64,000 nt of DNA from CBDDLJ01 sp965230635 (lineage in GTDB: Bacteria; Pseudomonadota; Gammaproteobacteria; UBA1113). Shown piece by piece: positions 29,453 through 39,316 of the stretch (position 1 is its first letter; every line of letters starts with the position of its first letter). A model generated the notes under the pieces. The model saw only the letters and a list, made by a program, of their open reading frames with translations, was not told the DNA's origin and searched no databases. The position numbers were made by a program, and so were the translations under genes. Where the stretch lies: the NCBI GenBank assembly GCA_965230635.1, contig CBDDLJ010000019.1, forward strand, positions 62,001-126,000, given 5' to 3'.

Positions 29453-29827
29453 AATGTATAACACTGACGATTTAGCGCAAATTGAAAGCGCCATTGATCT
29501 TATAGCGTTTCCCTATATTGTTGACCTATTCTAAGACTTCATCTAGCGTTTGCTTACTTCGTTATTCAAAATAGTAAACGTCGCTTTTGAACCCTCGCAA
29601 GCAAACACTATACTCGCTTAGAATAGGTCAACAATATAGGGAAACGCTATAAAGTCTTAAATGACCAAGAGATATAATTGCAGGGTGCGTAATACGCTGA
29701 AGCTGATAAGAAATTATATTCTTCTGGCAAGTTGATATCAGATAGGATGGAAATTGTCAGATCAAGTTGCGAGTTTTAAGATTAATATCCAATAATTTTA
29801 TATTCAGGTATTAGGCGTAGCACTTGT
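29453..29827 (+). other. Coding relic split by the palindromic element
   Basis: Around the palindrome there are protein-like fragments: MYNTDDLAQIESAIDL before it, and after it KVLNDQEI (stop) LQGA (stop) YAEADKKLYSSGKLISDRME. They could be one small decayed gene into which the element inserted. This is weak evidence, and no family is recognised. The remaining bases of 29357-29827 hold no gene. Confidence 0.25.
29501..29651. repeat. MITE-like palindromic element, copy 1
   Basis: A 151-bp element bounded by perfect 35-bp inverted repeats (29501-29535 and 29617-29651). The inner part contains a second, weaker inverted pair (GTTTGCTT with AAGCAAAC). A close homologue lies at 50196-50356. There is no open reading frame of its own, so it is a non-autonomous mobile element or a large structured RNA/DNA hairpin. 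Confidence 0.85.
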
Positions 29828-30094
29828 TCACTGTGAAATCTTAATGGCTAGGGCATGTATTTCTTGCTGCATTAAGTCACCTAGTGCTTGATATATCATG
29901 CGATGTTGTTCCAGTTTGGATTTGCCAGTAAATGCCGGGCTGGCAATGGTTAATATGAAATGTCCACCACCATTAGCAGCACCACTATGACCAATATGCG
30001 CGTCACCATCATCAATGATTTGTAGAAATGACGGGCTGAATTGTTCACGTAAACGTTTTTCTATTTTTTGTTGGGTTATTTCATGTTGATTCAT
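29828..30094 (-). CDS. BolA family protein
   Basis: About 88 residues; BolA/IbaG-type fold with the conserved GHSGAANGGGHFILTIASPAF and the ending HALAIKISQ. BolA proteins bind monothiol glutaredoxins and Fe-S clusters and can act as morphology or stress regulators. The start at 30094 is ATG (MNQHEITQQKIEKRL); the in-frame TTG at 30115 is rejected. It follows yciB on the same strand, and yciB-bolA-like pairing suggests co-transcription. Confidence 0.9.
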   Translation of the reverse strand: MNQHEITQQKIEKRLREQFSPSFLQIIDDGDAHIGHSGAANGGGHFILTIASPAFTGKSKLEQHRMIYQALGDLMQQEIHALAIKISQ

Positions 30095-30115
30095 TTTTTT
30101 TCCAACTTTTAGCAA

Positions 30116-30685
30116 TTAACTTTGTTTTTCATTAGAAGGTTGACTGGGCTTAATAACTTTTTCATTAGGCAAATATTTCGCGAGCATAATGGCTTGAATA
30201 ATCAGAAATAACAGCATTAAGCCAAGAAAACCAAACATTTTAAAGTAAACCCACACGTCGGTAGAAAATTTGTAGGCGACGAATAAATTTAAACTGCCTA
30301 GTGTTGTTAAGAAGATAACCCAAGCCATATTCCAGCGCTGCCAAACTTTCTTAGGTAATTCTAAATTGGTAAACATACGTTGTAACAGGACTTTTTTGCC
30401 GATAAAGTGGCTTGATAAAAATACCAATGCTGAAATCCAAGAAAATACGCTGGCTTTCCATTTTAAGAAAGTTGTATCGTGTAAAAAAAGAGTGATACTA
30501 CCTAATATAATGACTAGAGTGACAGATATCATTAGCATTTTCTCTATTTTACCGTACCGTAGCCAATAGAGAACTAATTGTACAACCGAGGCAACAATTA
30601 ATGCAGCTGTCGCTACATAAAAGTCATAAACCATGTAGGTAATAAAAAAGACAAGAAATGGAAGAAAATCAAACAAAAATTTCAT
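30116..30685 (-). CDS. yciB: Inner membrane septation protein A (YciB/IspZ)
   Basis: 189 residues with about five membrane segments; MKFLFDFLPFLVFFITYM at the start and KPSVFSWISAL-like and WNMAWVIFLTTLGSLNLFVA segments are typical of YciB. It is thought to act in cell envelope synthesis and septation in the inner membrane, with the exact role unclear. It is the first gene of a two-gene unit with bolA. Confidence 0.92.
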   Translation of the reverse strand: MKFLFDFLPFLVFFITYMVYDFYVATAALIVASVVQLVLYWLRYGKIEKMLMISVTLVIILGSITLFLHDTTFLKWKASVFSWISALVFLSSHFIGKKVLLQRMFTNLELPKKVWQRWNMAWVIFLTTLGSLNLFVAYKFSTDVWVYFKMFGFLGLMLLFLIIQAIMLAKYLPNEKVIKPSQPSNEKQS

Positions 30686-30897
30686 GCTGTTTGTTGACCT
30701 ATAGGTTAAAATAATTAATCCAATAAATTTGTTGCTAACATCAATCTGTTGAATATTCAGTTTAACACATATAGCAGAGTATTCCCAAGTCGCTTGGCTT
30801 GAAAAACTGTGGTATAACTTTTTTCATAAGTGCCGATATTCTCTCCTGTGTCAGGAGAAGACAATATATGCAGTTAACAACAAATGGTTAATAAGAA

Positions 30898-31518
30898 ATG
30901 AGCCAATTTTTTTACATACATCCAGAAAATCCGCAAGCGCGATTGATTAGACAAGTTGTGTCTATATTGCATCGGGGCGGGGTGATTGTCTATCCAACGG
31001 ATTCCTCTTATGCGTTGGCATGTCGTATTGGGGATAAAGCAGCATTAGAGCGGATACGAAGAATTAGACGTTTAGACGATAAACACCACTTTACCTTAAT
31101 GTGCCGTGATTTGTCAGATCTGGGTTTGTTTGCACATGTCGATAATAATGTTTTTCGTTTGTTAAAGCGCTTAATTCCAGGTCCGTATACCTTTCTTTTG
31201 CAAGCAAGTCGTGAAGTGCCACGTCGCTTGCAGCATCCAAAGAAAAAAAGTATTGGTTTGCGTGTACCGTCAAATCAAATTGCGTTAGCAATATTGCAAG
31301 AATTAGCTGAGCCTCTGATGTCAACATCGTTGCTTATGCCTAATGAGGAATATCCCATGCAAAATCCTGATGACATTCGTGATATGTTAGAGCCTCAGGT
31401 CGATGTGATTATTCATGGGGGAATGGGTGGTGTTGAACCTACAACCGTCATCGATTTAGTTGGTTCTGTCCCTGAATTAGTTCGAGAAGGTAAAGGCGAT
31501 TTTACTGCTTATTTATAG
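30898..31518 (+). CDS. yciO: YciO/YrdC/Sua5 family protein
   Basis: 206 residues with the YrdC double-stranded-RNA-binding-like fold. The start MSQFFYIHPENPQ, GGVIVYPTDSSYALAC, KHHFTLMCRDL and GPYTFLLQAS follow YciO closely; YciO is the paralogue of TsaC, the threonylcarbamoyl-AMP synthase of t6A tRNA modification. Whether YciO has that activity in vivo is uncertain. It lies divergent from yciB-bolA and 104 bp before scpA. Confidence 0.9.
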   Translation: MSQFFYIHPENPQARLIRQVVSILHRGGVIVYPTDSSYALACRIGDKAALERIRRIRRLDDKHHFTLMCRDLSDLGLFAHVDNNVFRLLKRLIPGPYTFLLQASREVPRRLQHPKKKSIGLRVPSNQIALAILQELAEPLMSTSLLMPNEEYPMQNPDDIRDMLEPQVDVIIHGGMGGVEPTTVIDLVGSVPELVREGKGDFTAYL

Positions 31519-31583
31519 TGAGTGAAAATTTTCTCTCTGTTTATTTTTTGATCTCTTATTTTATAGTGCTTTCATCAGATTTA

Positions 31584-31592
31584 TGCTATAAT
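31584..31592 (+). promoter_or_regulatory. Extended -10 promoter of scpAB
   Basis: TGCTATAAT at 31584-31592 is a perfect extended -10 about 30 bp before the scpA ATG. No good -35 is seen, which is usual for this promoter type. Confidence 0.6.
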
Positions 31593-31622
31593 GCCTGTCT
31601 ATTTTTAAACCAGATAATGTAA

Positions 31623-32423
31623 ATGACCGAAGTAGCGCAAACAATAAACACATGCAAGGTAAACCCTCGCTTTCGTGGCGAAGTATTTACTGAACTACCT
31701 GAAGATCTTTACATCCCGCCAGAAGCGTTAGAAATATTTTTAGAAGCGTTTGAGGGTCCTCTTGACCTGCTACTGTATATTATTAAAAAACATAATATGG
31801 ATATCGTTGATATTCCTATTGCCGAGATTACTAAGCAATATATGTCTTATATTGATCTGATGCGGGATTTGCGATTGGATTTAGCCAGTGAATACTTAGT
31901 GATGGCAGCAACATTAGCAGAAATTAAATCACGTATGTTATTACCTCAATCTAAATTTGATGACGAGAGTGAGGTCGACCCACGTGCTGATTTAATGCGA
32001 CGATTACAAGAATATGAGCGTTTTAAACAAGCTGCGGATGAGTTAAATGAATTGAATCGCTTAGAGAGAGACAATTACTTAGTCAAAGTAGCAACACCAC
32101 ATTTGGCGTTAGTGAAACCACTGCCGGACGTTGCAATGGATGAGTTGATAGCAGCAATGCGCCGTTTGCTACAACAAGCCGATAGGCAAGAAAGCCATCA
32201 TATCCAGCGTGAAACCTTATCTATTCGAGAGCGTATGAGTAAGATATTGGATCGATTAAATCAAGAAAAGTTTACTCCTTTTGTTAACTTTTTTAATTAC
32301 CGTGAAGGGCGTATGGGGGTTGTGGTAACCTTTATTGCCATATTAGAATTATTACGCCAATCGATGATTGATATCGTACAAAATGACGCTTTTACTCCAA
32401 TCCATTTAAAAGCGGTGGCCTAA
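31623..32423 (+). CDS. scpA: Segregation and condensation protein A
   Basis: 266 residues; the kleisin of the SMC-ScpAB or MksB-like condensin. The N-terminal kleisin helices contain LEAFEGPLDLLLYIIKKHNM and IPIAEITKQYMSYIDLM; the C-terminal winged helix contains VVTFIAILELLRQ. It works in chromosome organisation. Its TAA overlaps the scpB ATG (TAATG), indicating coupled translation. No smc gene is in the window. Confidence 0.94.
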   Translation: MTEVAQTINTCKVNPRFRGEVFTELPEDLYIPPEALEIFLEAFEGPLDLLLYIIKKHNMDIVDIPIAEITKQYMSYIDLMRDLRLDLASEYLVMAATLAEIKSRMLLPQSKFDDESEVDPRADLMRRLQEYERFKQAADELNELNRLERDNYLVKVATPHLALVKPLPDVAMDELIAAMRRLLQQADRQESHHIQRETLSIRERMSKILDRLNQEKFTPFVNFFNYREGRMGVVVTFIAILELLRQSMIDIVQNDAFTPIHLKAVA

Positions 32424-33196
32424 TGAGTGTAGAAAAAAAACAGTTAAAACATATTATTGAAGGGGCATTACTTGCCTACGGACAAGTGTTGTCTATTAAG
32501 CAAATGCAACAATTATTTCCAGCAAGTGATAGACCGGACAGCAAAACGATACAAGATACGTTAGGAGAATTGCAACAAGACTATACTGATCGTGGCATTG
32601 AATTGAAACAAGTGGCCAGTGGTTATCGTTTTCAAGCTTGTAAAGCCATCAGTCCATGGCTAGCTAATTTATGGGAAGAGAAACCGCCACGTTACTCACG
32701 AGCCTTATTAGAAACATTGGTTTTAATCGCCTACCGACAACCGATTACTCGGGCAGAAATTGAAGAAATCCGAGGTGTGGTTGTTAGTACTCATATAATA
32801 AGAACGTTATTAGAACGTGACTGGGTTCGAGTTGTCGGCCAACGCGATGTGCCTGGGAAACCGAGTTTGTATGCAACGACGAAACAATTTTTGGACTATT
32901 TTAACTTGAAAAGCTTAGAAGATTTACCTACATTATCTGAAGTACGTGATATCGATACGGTTGAAAAGCAAGCTGTTGAACAGTTAAATTTGGTTGTTGC
33001 TGATGCAGATGGTAGCGATAATATTGAGCAAGTCGCAGAATATGCGGATGTTGTTGATCAAGCAGTTATTGAAAAGGACGTTGTGGAATCATCAATAGAA
33101 GGGAATAATATTGAGAACATGGTCGAACAAGGTACAGAAAATATAGTGTCAATTGAACAAGAAACAGAATTATTTGAGCAACAAGCATCAGATTAA
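32423..33196 (+). CDS. scpB: Segregation and condensation protein B
   Basis: 257 residues with two winged-helix domains in the first 180 residues (IIEGALLAYGQVLSIKQM; ALLETLVLIAYRQPITRAEI; VSTHIIRTLLERDWV; GRRDVPGKP-type VGQRDVPGKPSLYATT), then a long acidic tail of low complexity (rich in E, V, D, N and I). It partners ScpA. The tail runs up to the rluB start 13 bp later. Confidence 0.94.
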   Translation: MSVEKKQLKHIIEGALLAYGQVLSIKQMQQLFPASDRPDSKTIQDTLGELQQDYTDRGIELKQVASGYRFQACKAISPWLANLWEEKPPRYSRALLETLVLIAYRQPITRAEIEEIRGVVVSTHIIRTLLERDWVRVVGQRDVPGKPSLYATTKQFLDYFNLKSLEDLPTLSEVRDIDTVEKQAVEQLNLVVADADGSDNIEQVAEYADVVDQAVIEKDVVESSIEGNNIENMVEQGTENIVSIEQETELFEQQASD

Positions 33197-33209
33197 AGTT
33201 GAGAATAGG

Positions 33210-34091
33210 GTGCTTACAGAAAAATTACAAAAAGTATTAGCAAGGTTGGGCAAGGGATCGCGACGTGAAATCGAAACATGGATTGTAGCGGGGCGGATTA
33301 AAGTCAATGGTAAAGTTGCTAAACTTGGCGATCGAGTAGCAGTGACAGATAGTATTAAGGTAGATAATAAGCTTATGAATACAGAACTTACTTACAATAG
33401 TCCTACCCGTGTTATTATTTACAATAAACCGGAAGGTGAAATTTGTACACGTCATGATCCGATAGGCCGGAAAACGGTTTTTAATTCATTGCCACGTATT
33501 AAAAATGGGCGCTGGGTTAGCATTGGACGTTTGGATATTAAAACAGAAGGGTTACTGTTATTAACAAACAATGGCGAAATAGCGAATCGCATGATGCACC
33601 CATCTTATCAAATTGAACGAGAGTATGCTGTGCGTGTTTTTGGAAAAGTTGATGAAAATATTTGTAATAGATTGTGTGAAGGTGTTGAGTTAGAAGATGG
33701 CATTGCACGTTTTGAGCGCATTGAAGATGGCGGAGGAACCGGTCAAAACCATTGGTATTATGTTGTTATAAAAGAAGGTCGTAAACGTGAAGTGCGCCGT
33801 TTATGGGAATCGCAAAATATTAATGTGAATCGATTAATTCGCATTCGTTTCGGTGATATAGTTTTACCTCGTGAATTACGTCCAGGTTTGTGGGAAGAAA
33901 TGTCAAGTGACTCAATTAAGGCATTAGCGACAACATTAGGTTTAGCGCTTGATCCAACAATAGAACATAGAAAAGTGCGTAAATCTAACTATATTCGAAG
34001 TAAGCAGCGCTTGCGCGCACGCGAACGAAAATCGCAACATGAAGAGCAAGGTGATGATTTAGTTATTGAACAAGTGTATATAGATGATTAA
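33210..34091 (+). CDS. rluB: 23S rRNA pseudouridine(2605) synthase
   Basis: About 293 residues, RsuA/RluB family. The S4 RNA-binding domain (TEKLQKVLARLGKGSRREIE to KLGDRV) leads into the synthase domain with catalytic Asp in GRLDIKTEGLLLLTN, and MHPSYQIEREYAVRV and KEGRKREVRRLW follow. The C terminus is basic. The in-frame TTG at 33153 lies inside scpB; the GTG at 33210 with GAG upstream gives the normal N terminus. scpA-scpB-rluB is a conserved order. Confidence 0.92.
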   Translation: MLTEKLQKVLARLGKGSRREIETWIVAGRIKVNGKVAKLGDRVAVTDSIKVDNKLMNTELTYNSPTRVIIYNKPEGEICTRHDPIGRKTVFNSLPRIKNGRWVSIGRLDIKTEGLLLLTNNGEIANRMMHPSYQIEREYAVRVFGKVDENICNRLCEGVELEDGIARFERIEDGGGTGQNHWYYVVIKEGRKREVRRLWESQNINVNRLIRIRFGDIVLPRELRPGLWEEMSSDSIKALATTLGLALDPTIEHRKVRKSNYIRSKQRLRARERKSQHEEQGDDLVIEQVYIDD

Positions 34092-34182
34092 CTATCGCTG
34101 TTCGGTTTAGCTCGCATTGATAATCAATGTCTCTGTTTGCTTATAGAGGGACACCCTGAACAAAGTGCTTGAATAGTCATAC

Positions 34183-35136
34183 TTACGCTAAAAATGCATG
34201 TTCATGCATCCAGTCATTATTAATGAATTTAGTCATATAATTACGGATTGAGTCAGGCAGAATAATTAAACAACGTTCGCCTGGCTTGAGTTGCTTAGCG
34301 GCTTGCAATGCAGCCCAAACAGCAGAACCGCTAGAACCGCCAACCAGTAATCCTTCTTCACGAATCAGTCGGCGCGCCATGAGAAAAGAATCTTTATCGT
34401 TGACTTTGATGTAATGATCTATCAAGGAATTATCCAATACTTCAGGGAAAAAATCATAACCAATACCTTCGACTAAATAAGGTTGAACCTCGGTGCCACC
34501 GCCGAGAATTGAGCCATACGGATCAACGCCAATAATTTGCACTTGTGGAGCAACTTCCTTAATGCGTTTTGCCACACCTGTTATCGTTCCGCCGGTTCCA
34601 ACGCCAATCACAATCATTGCTAAATTACTGCCCATGTCTTGCAAAATTTCTTCAGCCGTGTGTTGGTAGTGAGCATTGACGTTTTCTGGATTTGCATATT
34701 GATCCAATATGTGCGAATTAGGAATTTCTTTTTGCAATCGAATAGCAACACCAATATGACTTTCAGGATCATCCCAAGCTGCTTCGGTTGGTGTGCGAAC
34801 AATTTTAGCGCCTAGGGCTTCTAGTGCGATTTGCTTTTCGTAACTCATTTTTTCAGGTAGTGTGATCACAACATGATAGCCTTTTACTGCACCTGCCAAA
34901 GCGATACCGATACCGGTATTACCAGAAGTTGGCTCGATTAACGTATCTCCAGGTTTAATTCTGCCCATTTTTTCAGCAGATTCGACCATTTGATAGCCAA
35001 TTCTATCTTTTACCGATCCCCCTGGGTTGAGAAATTCACATTTACCATAGAGTTCACAGGGAAGTGTACGACCAATACGATTAAGTCGAACAATAGGTGT
35101 TTCGCCAATAGTGTGTAAAATATTATCATATATCAT
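34183..35136 (-). CDS. Cystathionine beta-synthase-like PLP enzyme
   Basis: 317 residues of the fold-type II PLP family. PLP Lys in [14 protein letters not shown], phosphate loop GTGGTITG, and substrate loop [11 protein letters not shown]. The tail [19 protein letters not shown] and the segment SVKDRI are more typical of cystathionine beta-synthase than of cysteine synthase (CysK usually ends differently). There is no C-terminal CBS regulatory domain. A role in homocysteine-to-cysteine transsulfuration is likely. No cystathionine lyase gene is adjacent. O-acetylserine sulfhydrylase activity remains possible. Confidence 0.85.
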   Translation of the reverse strand: MIYDNILHTIGETPIVRLNRIGRTLPCELYGKCEFLNPGGSVKDRIGYQMVESAEKMGRIKPGDTLIEPTSGNTGIGIALAGAVKGYHVVITLPEKMSYEKQIALEALGAKIVRTPTEAAWDDPESHIGVAIRLQKEIPNSHILDQYANPENVNAHYQHTAEEILQDMGSNLAMIVIGVGTGGTITGVAKRIKEVAPQVQIIGVDPYGSILGGGTEVQPYLVEGIGYDFFPEVLDNSLIDHYIKVNDKDSFLMARRLIREEGLLVGGSSGSAVWAALQAAKQLKPGERCLIILPDSIRNYMTKFINNDWMHEHAFLA

Positions 35137-35292
35137 TAAAATTCAGTTCCTTTCAGTTTCATTAGAAAGTTAAGCCAGCGATTGTAGCGATTGCTGACAG
35201 AGATTGTCTATTAAATTCTAATTATGCGGAATAGTTGCTTCTATTGCTTGAAGTTTTATTAAAATTCATTATCATACAATACCTAAATCGGT

Positions 35293-35368
35293 GGGTCGTT
35301 AGCTCAGCTGGTAGAGCAGTGGACTTTTAATCCATTGGTCGAAGGTTCGAATCCTTCACGACCCACCA
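35293..35368 (+). tRNA. tRNA-Lys (anticodon UUU)
   Basis: A 76-nt cloverleaf: acceptor stem GGGTCGT pairs with ACGACCC, D arm TAGCTCAGCTGGTAGAGCA, anticodon loop CTTTTAA with anticodon TTT, T arm GAAGGTTCGAATCCTTC, and a genome-encoded CCA. It ends 24 bp before prfB, and lysS, which charges this tRNA, follows prfB. Confidence 0.97.
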
Positions 35369-35392
35369 TTTTTCTCGCATTTAGGATAAAAA

Positions 35393-36503
35393 ATGATCGA
35401 AGTAAATCAACTACAGGCACAATTAATCGATATGCAGCGTCGTTTGAGTGATTTACGGAGGTATCTTTGACATTTCTGTCAAGCAAGAGCGTCTTGAAGA
35501 AGTCAATCGTGAATTAGAATTACCCCATATCTGGGATCAGCCTGAAAAGGCACAAATATTAAACAAAGAAAGCGTGCAATTATCTTCCATTGTTGATTTG
35601 TTTAATGTGCTTGAATTAGGAGTAAATGATGCGCTGGATTTGTTGCATATTGCTTCTGATGAAGCCGATCAGTGCGCTATTGATGAAATCAGCAAAGACG
35701 CAAACAATTTTTCTAATAAAATAGAGCAATTAGAATTTCAACGCATGTTCTCTAGAAAAATGGATAGCAATAATGCTTATCTGGATATACAAGCCGGCTC
35801 TGGTGGAACCGAAGCGCAAGATTGGGCAGAAATGCTATTGCGTATGTATTTGCGTTGGGGTGAAAAGCATGATTTTACTACTGAATTGTTAGAAGTATCT
35901 TCAGGTGATGTTGCCGGTATTCGCAGTGCAACAGTGAAATTCAGCGGAGATTATGCGTATGGTTGGTTACGAACCGAATGTGGCGTTCATCGCTTAGTCC
36001 GAAAATCACCTTTTGACTCAGGTAGCCGGCGACATACATCATTTGCGGCAGTATTTGTATCACCAGAAATTGATGATAGTGTTGATGTTGATATCAATCC
36101 AGCTGACTTACGAATTGATACCTATCGTGCAAGTGGTGCAGGAGGACAGCATGTTAACCGTACTGATTCAGCGGTGCGCATTACCCATGTACCAACCAAT
36201 ATAGTGGTTCAATGCCAAAATGATCGGTCGCAACACAAAAATAAATCGCAAGCAATGAAGCAATTACGGGCAAAATTATATGAGTTAGCGATGCAAAAAC
36301 GTACCCAGGAACAGCAGTCAATAGAAGAATCAAAATCGGATATTGGTTGGGGTAGCCAAATTCGCTCTTACGTACTAGATGCTTCACGTATCAAAGATTT
36401 ACGTACTGGAGTTGAAATAAGCAATACCCAGGCCGTATTAGATGGTGATTTAAACCAATTTATTGAAGCCAGTTTGAAGCAAGGTATTGGTAGTGAAGCA
36501 TGA
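35393..36503 (+). CDS. prfB: Peptide chain release factor 2 (programmed +1 frameshift)
   Basis: Release factor recognising UGA and UAA. Translation begins at 35393 ([20 protein letters not shown]) and meets an in-frame TGA at 35468-35470 after 25 codons. A +1 shift at CTT-TGA-C then continues as [13 protein letters not shown] to 36503, giving about 369 residues. The tripeptide anticodon SPF is in VRKSPFDSG and the catalytic GGQ in [15 protein letters not shown]. The frame starting at 35448 alone would lack the N terminus and is not the real gene. Autoregulation: low RF2 lets the ribosome shift past the UGA. lysS lies 16 bp downstream, as in E. coli. Confidence 0.96.
35456..35471 (+). promoter_or_regulatory. 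prfB programmed frameshift site
   Basis: An internal Shine-Dalgarno-like CGGAGG (35456-35461), TAT, slippery CTT, TGA, C. Spacing is the same as in the E. coli prfB site, with CGGAGG in place of AGGGGG. Confidence 0.93.
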
Positions 36504-36519
36504 TGAAGAAGGAAACAAG

Positions 36520-38052
36520 ATGACAGATAAAACGTCAACAGATCAACGAGAAAATATTAATGATGTTATTGCACAGCGACGCAAAAAATTAGCGCAGTTG
36601 CGTGAAAATGATAATCCTTTCCCGAATAGTTTTCGACATGATGCCTTTGCTAGTGATTTACATGCAGATTATGCTGCTTTTGATAAAGAGATCTTAGCTG
36701 AAAAAAAGGTATTCGTGAAAATAGCGGGTCGTATTATGGCAAGGCGATTAATGGGCAAAGCTAGTTTTGTTCATGTGCAAGATATGACTGGGCGTCTGCA
36801 AGTCTATGTGCGTCGTGACGATATTGGTGAATCAGGTTATGCTAATTTTAAAACCTGGGATTTGGGCGATATTATCGGTATCACGGGTTATGTTTTTAAA
36901 ACGAAAACAGGTGAATTGTCTGTGCATGCCGATTCTATAGAATTATTAACAAAGTCATTACGACCATTACCAGATAAATTTCATGGGTTGGCTGATCAAG
37001 AGTTATGCTACCGCCAGCGCTACTTAGATTTGATTGCTAATGAAAAGTCACGAAAAGTTTTTCAAATACGCATTGCAACCATAGATTTTATTCGGAATTT
37101 TTTGAAGCAACGGCGGTTTATTGAAGTAGAGACGCCAATGATGCAAGTACTTGCCGGAGGTGCGGCAGCACGACCATTTATCACACAACACAATGCTTTG
37201 GATATGCAATTATATCTGCGAATTGCACCAGAATTATATTTAAAGCGTTTAGTCGTTGGTGGTTTTGATCGTGTATTTGAGATCAACAGAAACTTCAGAA
37301 ATGAAGGTTTGTCAACTCGGCATAACCCAGAATTTACTATGTTAGAATTTTACCAAGCTTATGCAGACTATCATGACTTGATGGATTTAACAGAAACTAT
37401 GCTGCGTGAATTAGTGCAATCAGTATTGAAAACGACAAGCATTCATTATCAAGGGCATGACTATGATTTTTCAAAGCCATTTTTGCGTTACTCAATGCGC
37501 GAATCAATTATCAAATTTAATGATTATATCAGTGAGCAAGCTATTGACGATTTGGCATCAGCTAAAAAAATTGCTGAAGATTTAGGCATAGAGGTTAAAC
37601 CCAGTTATGGGTTGGGTAAGATCCAATTAGAAATTTTTGAGAAAACCGTAGAGCACCGATTAACTGAGGCAACATTTATTACCGCTTACCCAGCAGAGGT
37701 TTCTCCGTTAGCACGACGTAATGATGACAATCCATTTTTAACCGACCGGTTTGAATTCTTTGTTGGTGGTAAGGAAATAGCAAATGGATTTTCAGAATTA
37801 AACGATCCGGAAGACCAAGCAGAGCGCTTCCGTCAGCAAGTGAAAGAAAAAGCGGCCGGAGATAATGAAGCCATGTGTTTTGATGAAGATTATATTACCG
37901 CATTAGAGCATGGTTTACCACCAACCGCTGGTGAGGGGATTGGTATTGATCGTTTAGTGATGTTGCTGACAGATTCGGCTTCTATTCGAGATGTGATTTT
38001 GTTTCCACATATGCGTCTGCAAGCGAGTCGTGCAATTAATGAAGAAGCTTAA
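36520..38052 (+). CDS. lysS: Lysyl-tRNA synthetase (class II)
   Basis: 510 residues. The N-terminal OB anticodon-binding domain ([28 protein letters not shown]) is followed by the class II core: motif 1 around [15 protein letters not shown], motif 2 [20 protein letters not shown] and motif 3 [15 protein letters not shown]. The start at 36520 has AAGGA upstream; the earlier in-frame start overlaps prfB. Its stop overlaps the stop of the convergent ygfZ by 3 bases. It acts on the tRNA-Lys encoded 1.2 kb upstream. Confidence 0.96.
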   Translation: MTDKTSTDQRENINDVIAQRRKKLAQLRENDNPFPNSFRHDAFASDLHADYAAFDKEILAEKKVFVKIAGRIMARRLMGKASFVHVQDMTGRLQVYVRRDDIGESGYANFKTWDLGDIIGITGYVFKTKTGELSVHADSIELLTKSLRPLPDKFHGLADQELCYRQRYLDLIANEKSRKVFQIRIATIDFIRNFLKQRRFIEVETPMMQVLAGGAAARPFITQHNALDMQLYLRIAPELYLKRLVVGGFDRVFEINRNFRNEGLSTRHNPEFTMLEFYQAYADYHDLMDLTETMLRELVQSVLKTTSIHYQGHDYDFSKPFLRYSMRESIIKFNDYISEQAIDDLASAKKIAEDLGIEVKPSYGLGKIQLEIFEKTVEHRLTEATFITAYPAEVSPLARRNDDNPFLTDRFEFFVGGKEIANGFSELNDPEDQAERFRQQVKEKAAGDNEAMCFDEDYITALEHGLPPTAGEGIGIDRLVMLLTDSASIRDVILFPHMRLQASRAINEEA

Positions 38053-38954
38053 GCAATGATTGTAATTTCAGTGTTTTGGTAGAAGCGTTTTCCTTTGCTC
38101 TTGCTTTCTTTGCGTAAATTAATCAGTAATAAATAGTCGTCGGTATTCATTAAAGCAAAATTAACAATATATCCAATGGTTTTTTGCTGTTCATCGGTGA
38201 TAGCTGCATTTAGTTCGGGTTCGTTGTTTAATAAAGCACGGGCTTTTGCCAATCCATCTTTCGATTTGCCTAAGTAATGCATGCGGGCAACAATTTCTTG
38301 TCCAATATAACAACCTTTTTCAAAGTTGATAGCTTGTTTGATTTTGTCAAAGTCTATCGCTTGCGGTGTAAATGCTGCAGAAGTGGCAGGTGTTATGCTG
38401 GCGATATGCATTTGCACATCAAGCATTTGCCAAATATTAGCACCAACAAGCGGCAGGTTGCTATACTGTGCTCGCCAAGACATTAATTGATCGGCGGGGG
38501 AAATGACAAGGAGTCGATTTGTGCTGTCAGGTAGACGGATGCAATAACTGTCATGTTGTTCTTCTGCTTCTTGCGCTAGCAACCCAAACTGTAAAAATTT
38601 TTCACTACAATCGATTAAGTCAACTTTGGAGAAAATAGCAAATTTTTTTAAGTTTGTTAATAAAATGTCACACATAGTACCAGGCAAACTGAGATAATAA
38701 CGATTGTTCCAGAAAAAAATGATAAAATTGGCAATGATACGACCTTTCGGATTACAATGTGCGCCGTACAAGGCGCTAGCTTGCACTAGTTGACTGCAAT
38801 CGCAAGTGAGTTGTCCTTGTAAAAATTTTTCTGCATCCGGTCCCTCTACTTGGATTAATCCCCGTGCTGATAGTTCTACAAATGCTGCTGAGTCAGTTGG
38901 GTTGAATGGGTTAATGGTCTTGTCTTGTAACAGTTGTTGCCAAACAGTGTGCAT
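38049..38954 (-). CDS. ygfZ: Folate-binding tRNA-modifying/Fe-S protein YgfZ
   Basis: 301 residues, GcvT-like fold. The YgfZ signature is [20 protein letters not shown] with the functionally important Cys, and [15 protein letters not shown] lies near the N terminus. YgfZ is a tetrahydrofolate-dependent protein needed for full activity of some Fe-S enzymes such as MiaB. GAGG precedes the ATG at 38954; a longer frame to 39011 lacks such a site. It is divergent from sdhE-ygfX, as in E. coli. Confidence 0.92.
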   Translation of the reverse strand: MHTVWQQLLQDKTINPFNPTDSAAFVELSARGLIQVEGPDAEKFLQGQLTCDCSQLVQASALYGAHCNPKGRIIANFIIFFWNNRYYLSLPGTMCDILLTNLKKFAIFSKVDLIDCSEKFLQFGLLAQEAEEQHDSYCIRLPDSTNRLLVISPADQLMSWRAQYSNLPLVGANIWQMLDVQMHIASITPATSAAFTPQAIDFDKIKQAINFEKGCYIGQEIVARMHYLGKSKDGLAKARALLNNEPELNAAITDEQQKTIGYIVNFALMNTDDYLLLINLRKESKSKGKRFYQNTEITIIA

Positions 38955-39049
38955 AATCAGCCTCTTCAATGAATACGGTTTTATTCTAAAGCTTGCCAAA
39001 TTGCCTGGCAAGTATTAATATCAGTGTAATCAATTGAATAGAGATAGGC

Positions 39050-39316
39050 ATGGCTGAAGCAGTTTCTGGAAAAATCTATTGGCAGTGTCGGCGTGGAATG
39101 TGGGAGTTGGATTTATATTTAATTCCTTTTTGTCAGCAACAATATACAAAATTAAGCGATACTGAACAAGCTTGTTTTATTCAATTATTATCTTGCCCAG
39201 ATCCAGATATCCATGCTTGGTTGAATGGCCATATGTCGCCAGCGCCCGAGTTAGCTGCTATTATTCAATCTATCCGGGACTATGCAAAAACTTCAGATAA
39301 ATCTCAAGTCATCTAG
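39050..39316 (+). CDS. sdhE: FAD assembly factor SdhE
   Basis: 88 residues with the RGMxExD motif (CRRGMWELDLYL), which is needed for covalent attachment of FAD to SdhA, and the later helix segment CPDPDIHAWLNG. It supports the succinate dehydrogenase encoded at 18-21 kb. It is divergent from ygfZ and overlaps the next gene by 35 bp, consistent with the sdhE-ygfX (cptBA) pair of other gammaproteobacteria. Confidence 0.92.
   Translation: MAEAVSGKIYWQCRRGMWELDLYLIPFCQQQYTKLSDTEQACFIQLLSCPDPDIHAWLNGHMSPAPELAAIIQSIRDYAKTSDKSQVI

Noticed and set aside
29501..29651. The palindrome as a simple transcription terminator
   Set aside because: The stem is far too long, there is no T-run, and a second copy occurs at an unrelated locus, which fits a mobile element.
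34183..35136. CysK/CysM O-acetylserine sulfhydrylase
   Set aside because: The [10 protein letters not shown] and [10 protein letters not shown] features favour cystathionine beta-synthase. It is kept as an alternative in the annotation, not as the main call.
35448..36503. prfB as a shorter gene starting at 35448
   Set aside because: The standard RF2 frameshift site is present at 35456-35471 and the upstream 25 codons give the normal N terminus.
38043..38056. The AAGCTT palindrome at the lysS/ygfZ stop overlap as a regulatory site
   Set aside because: It is simply where two convergent stop codons share bases; six bases are expected by chance.
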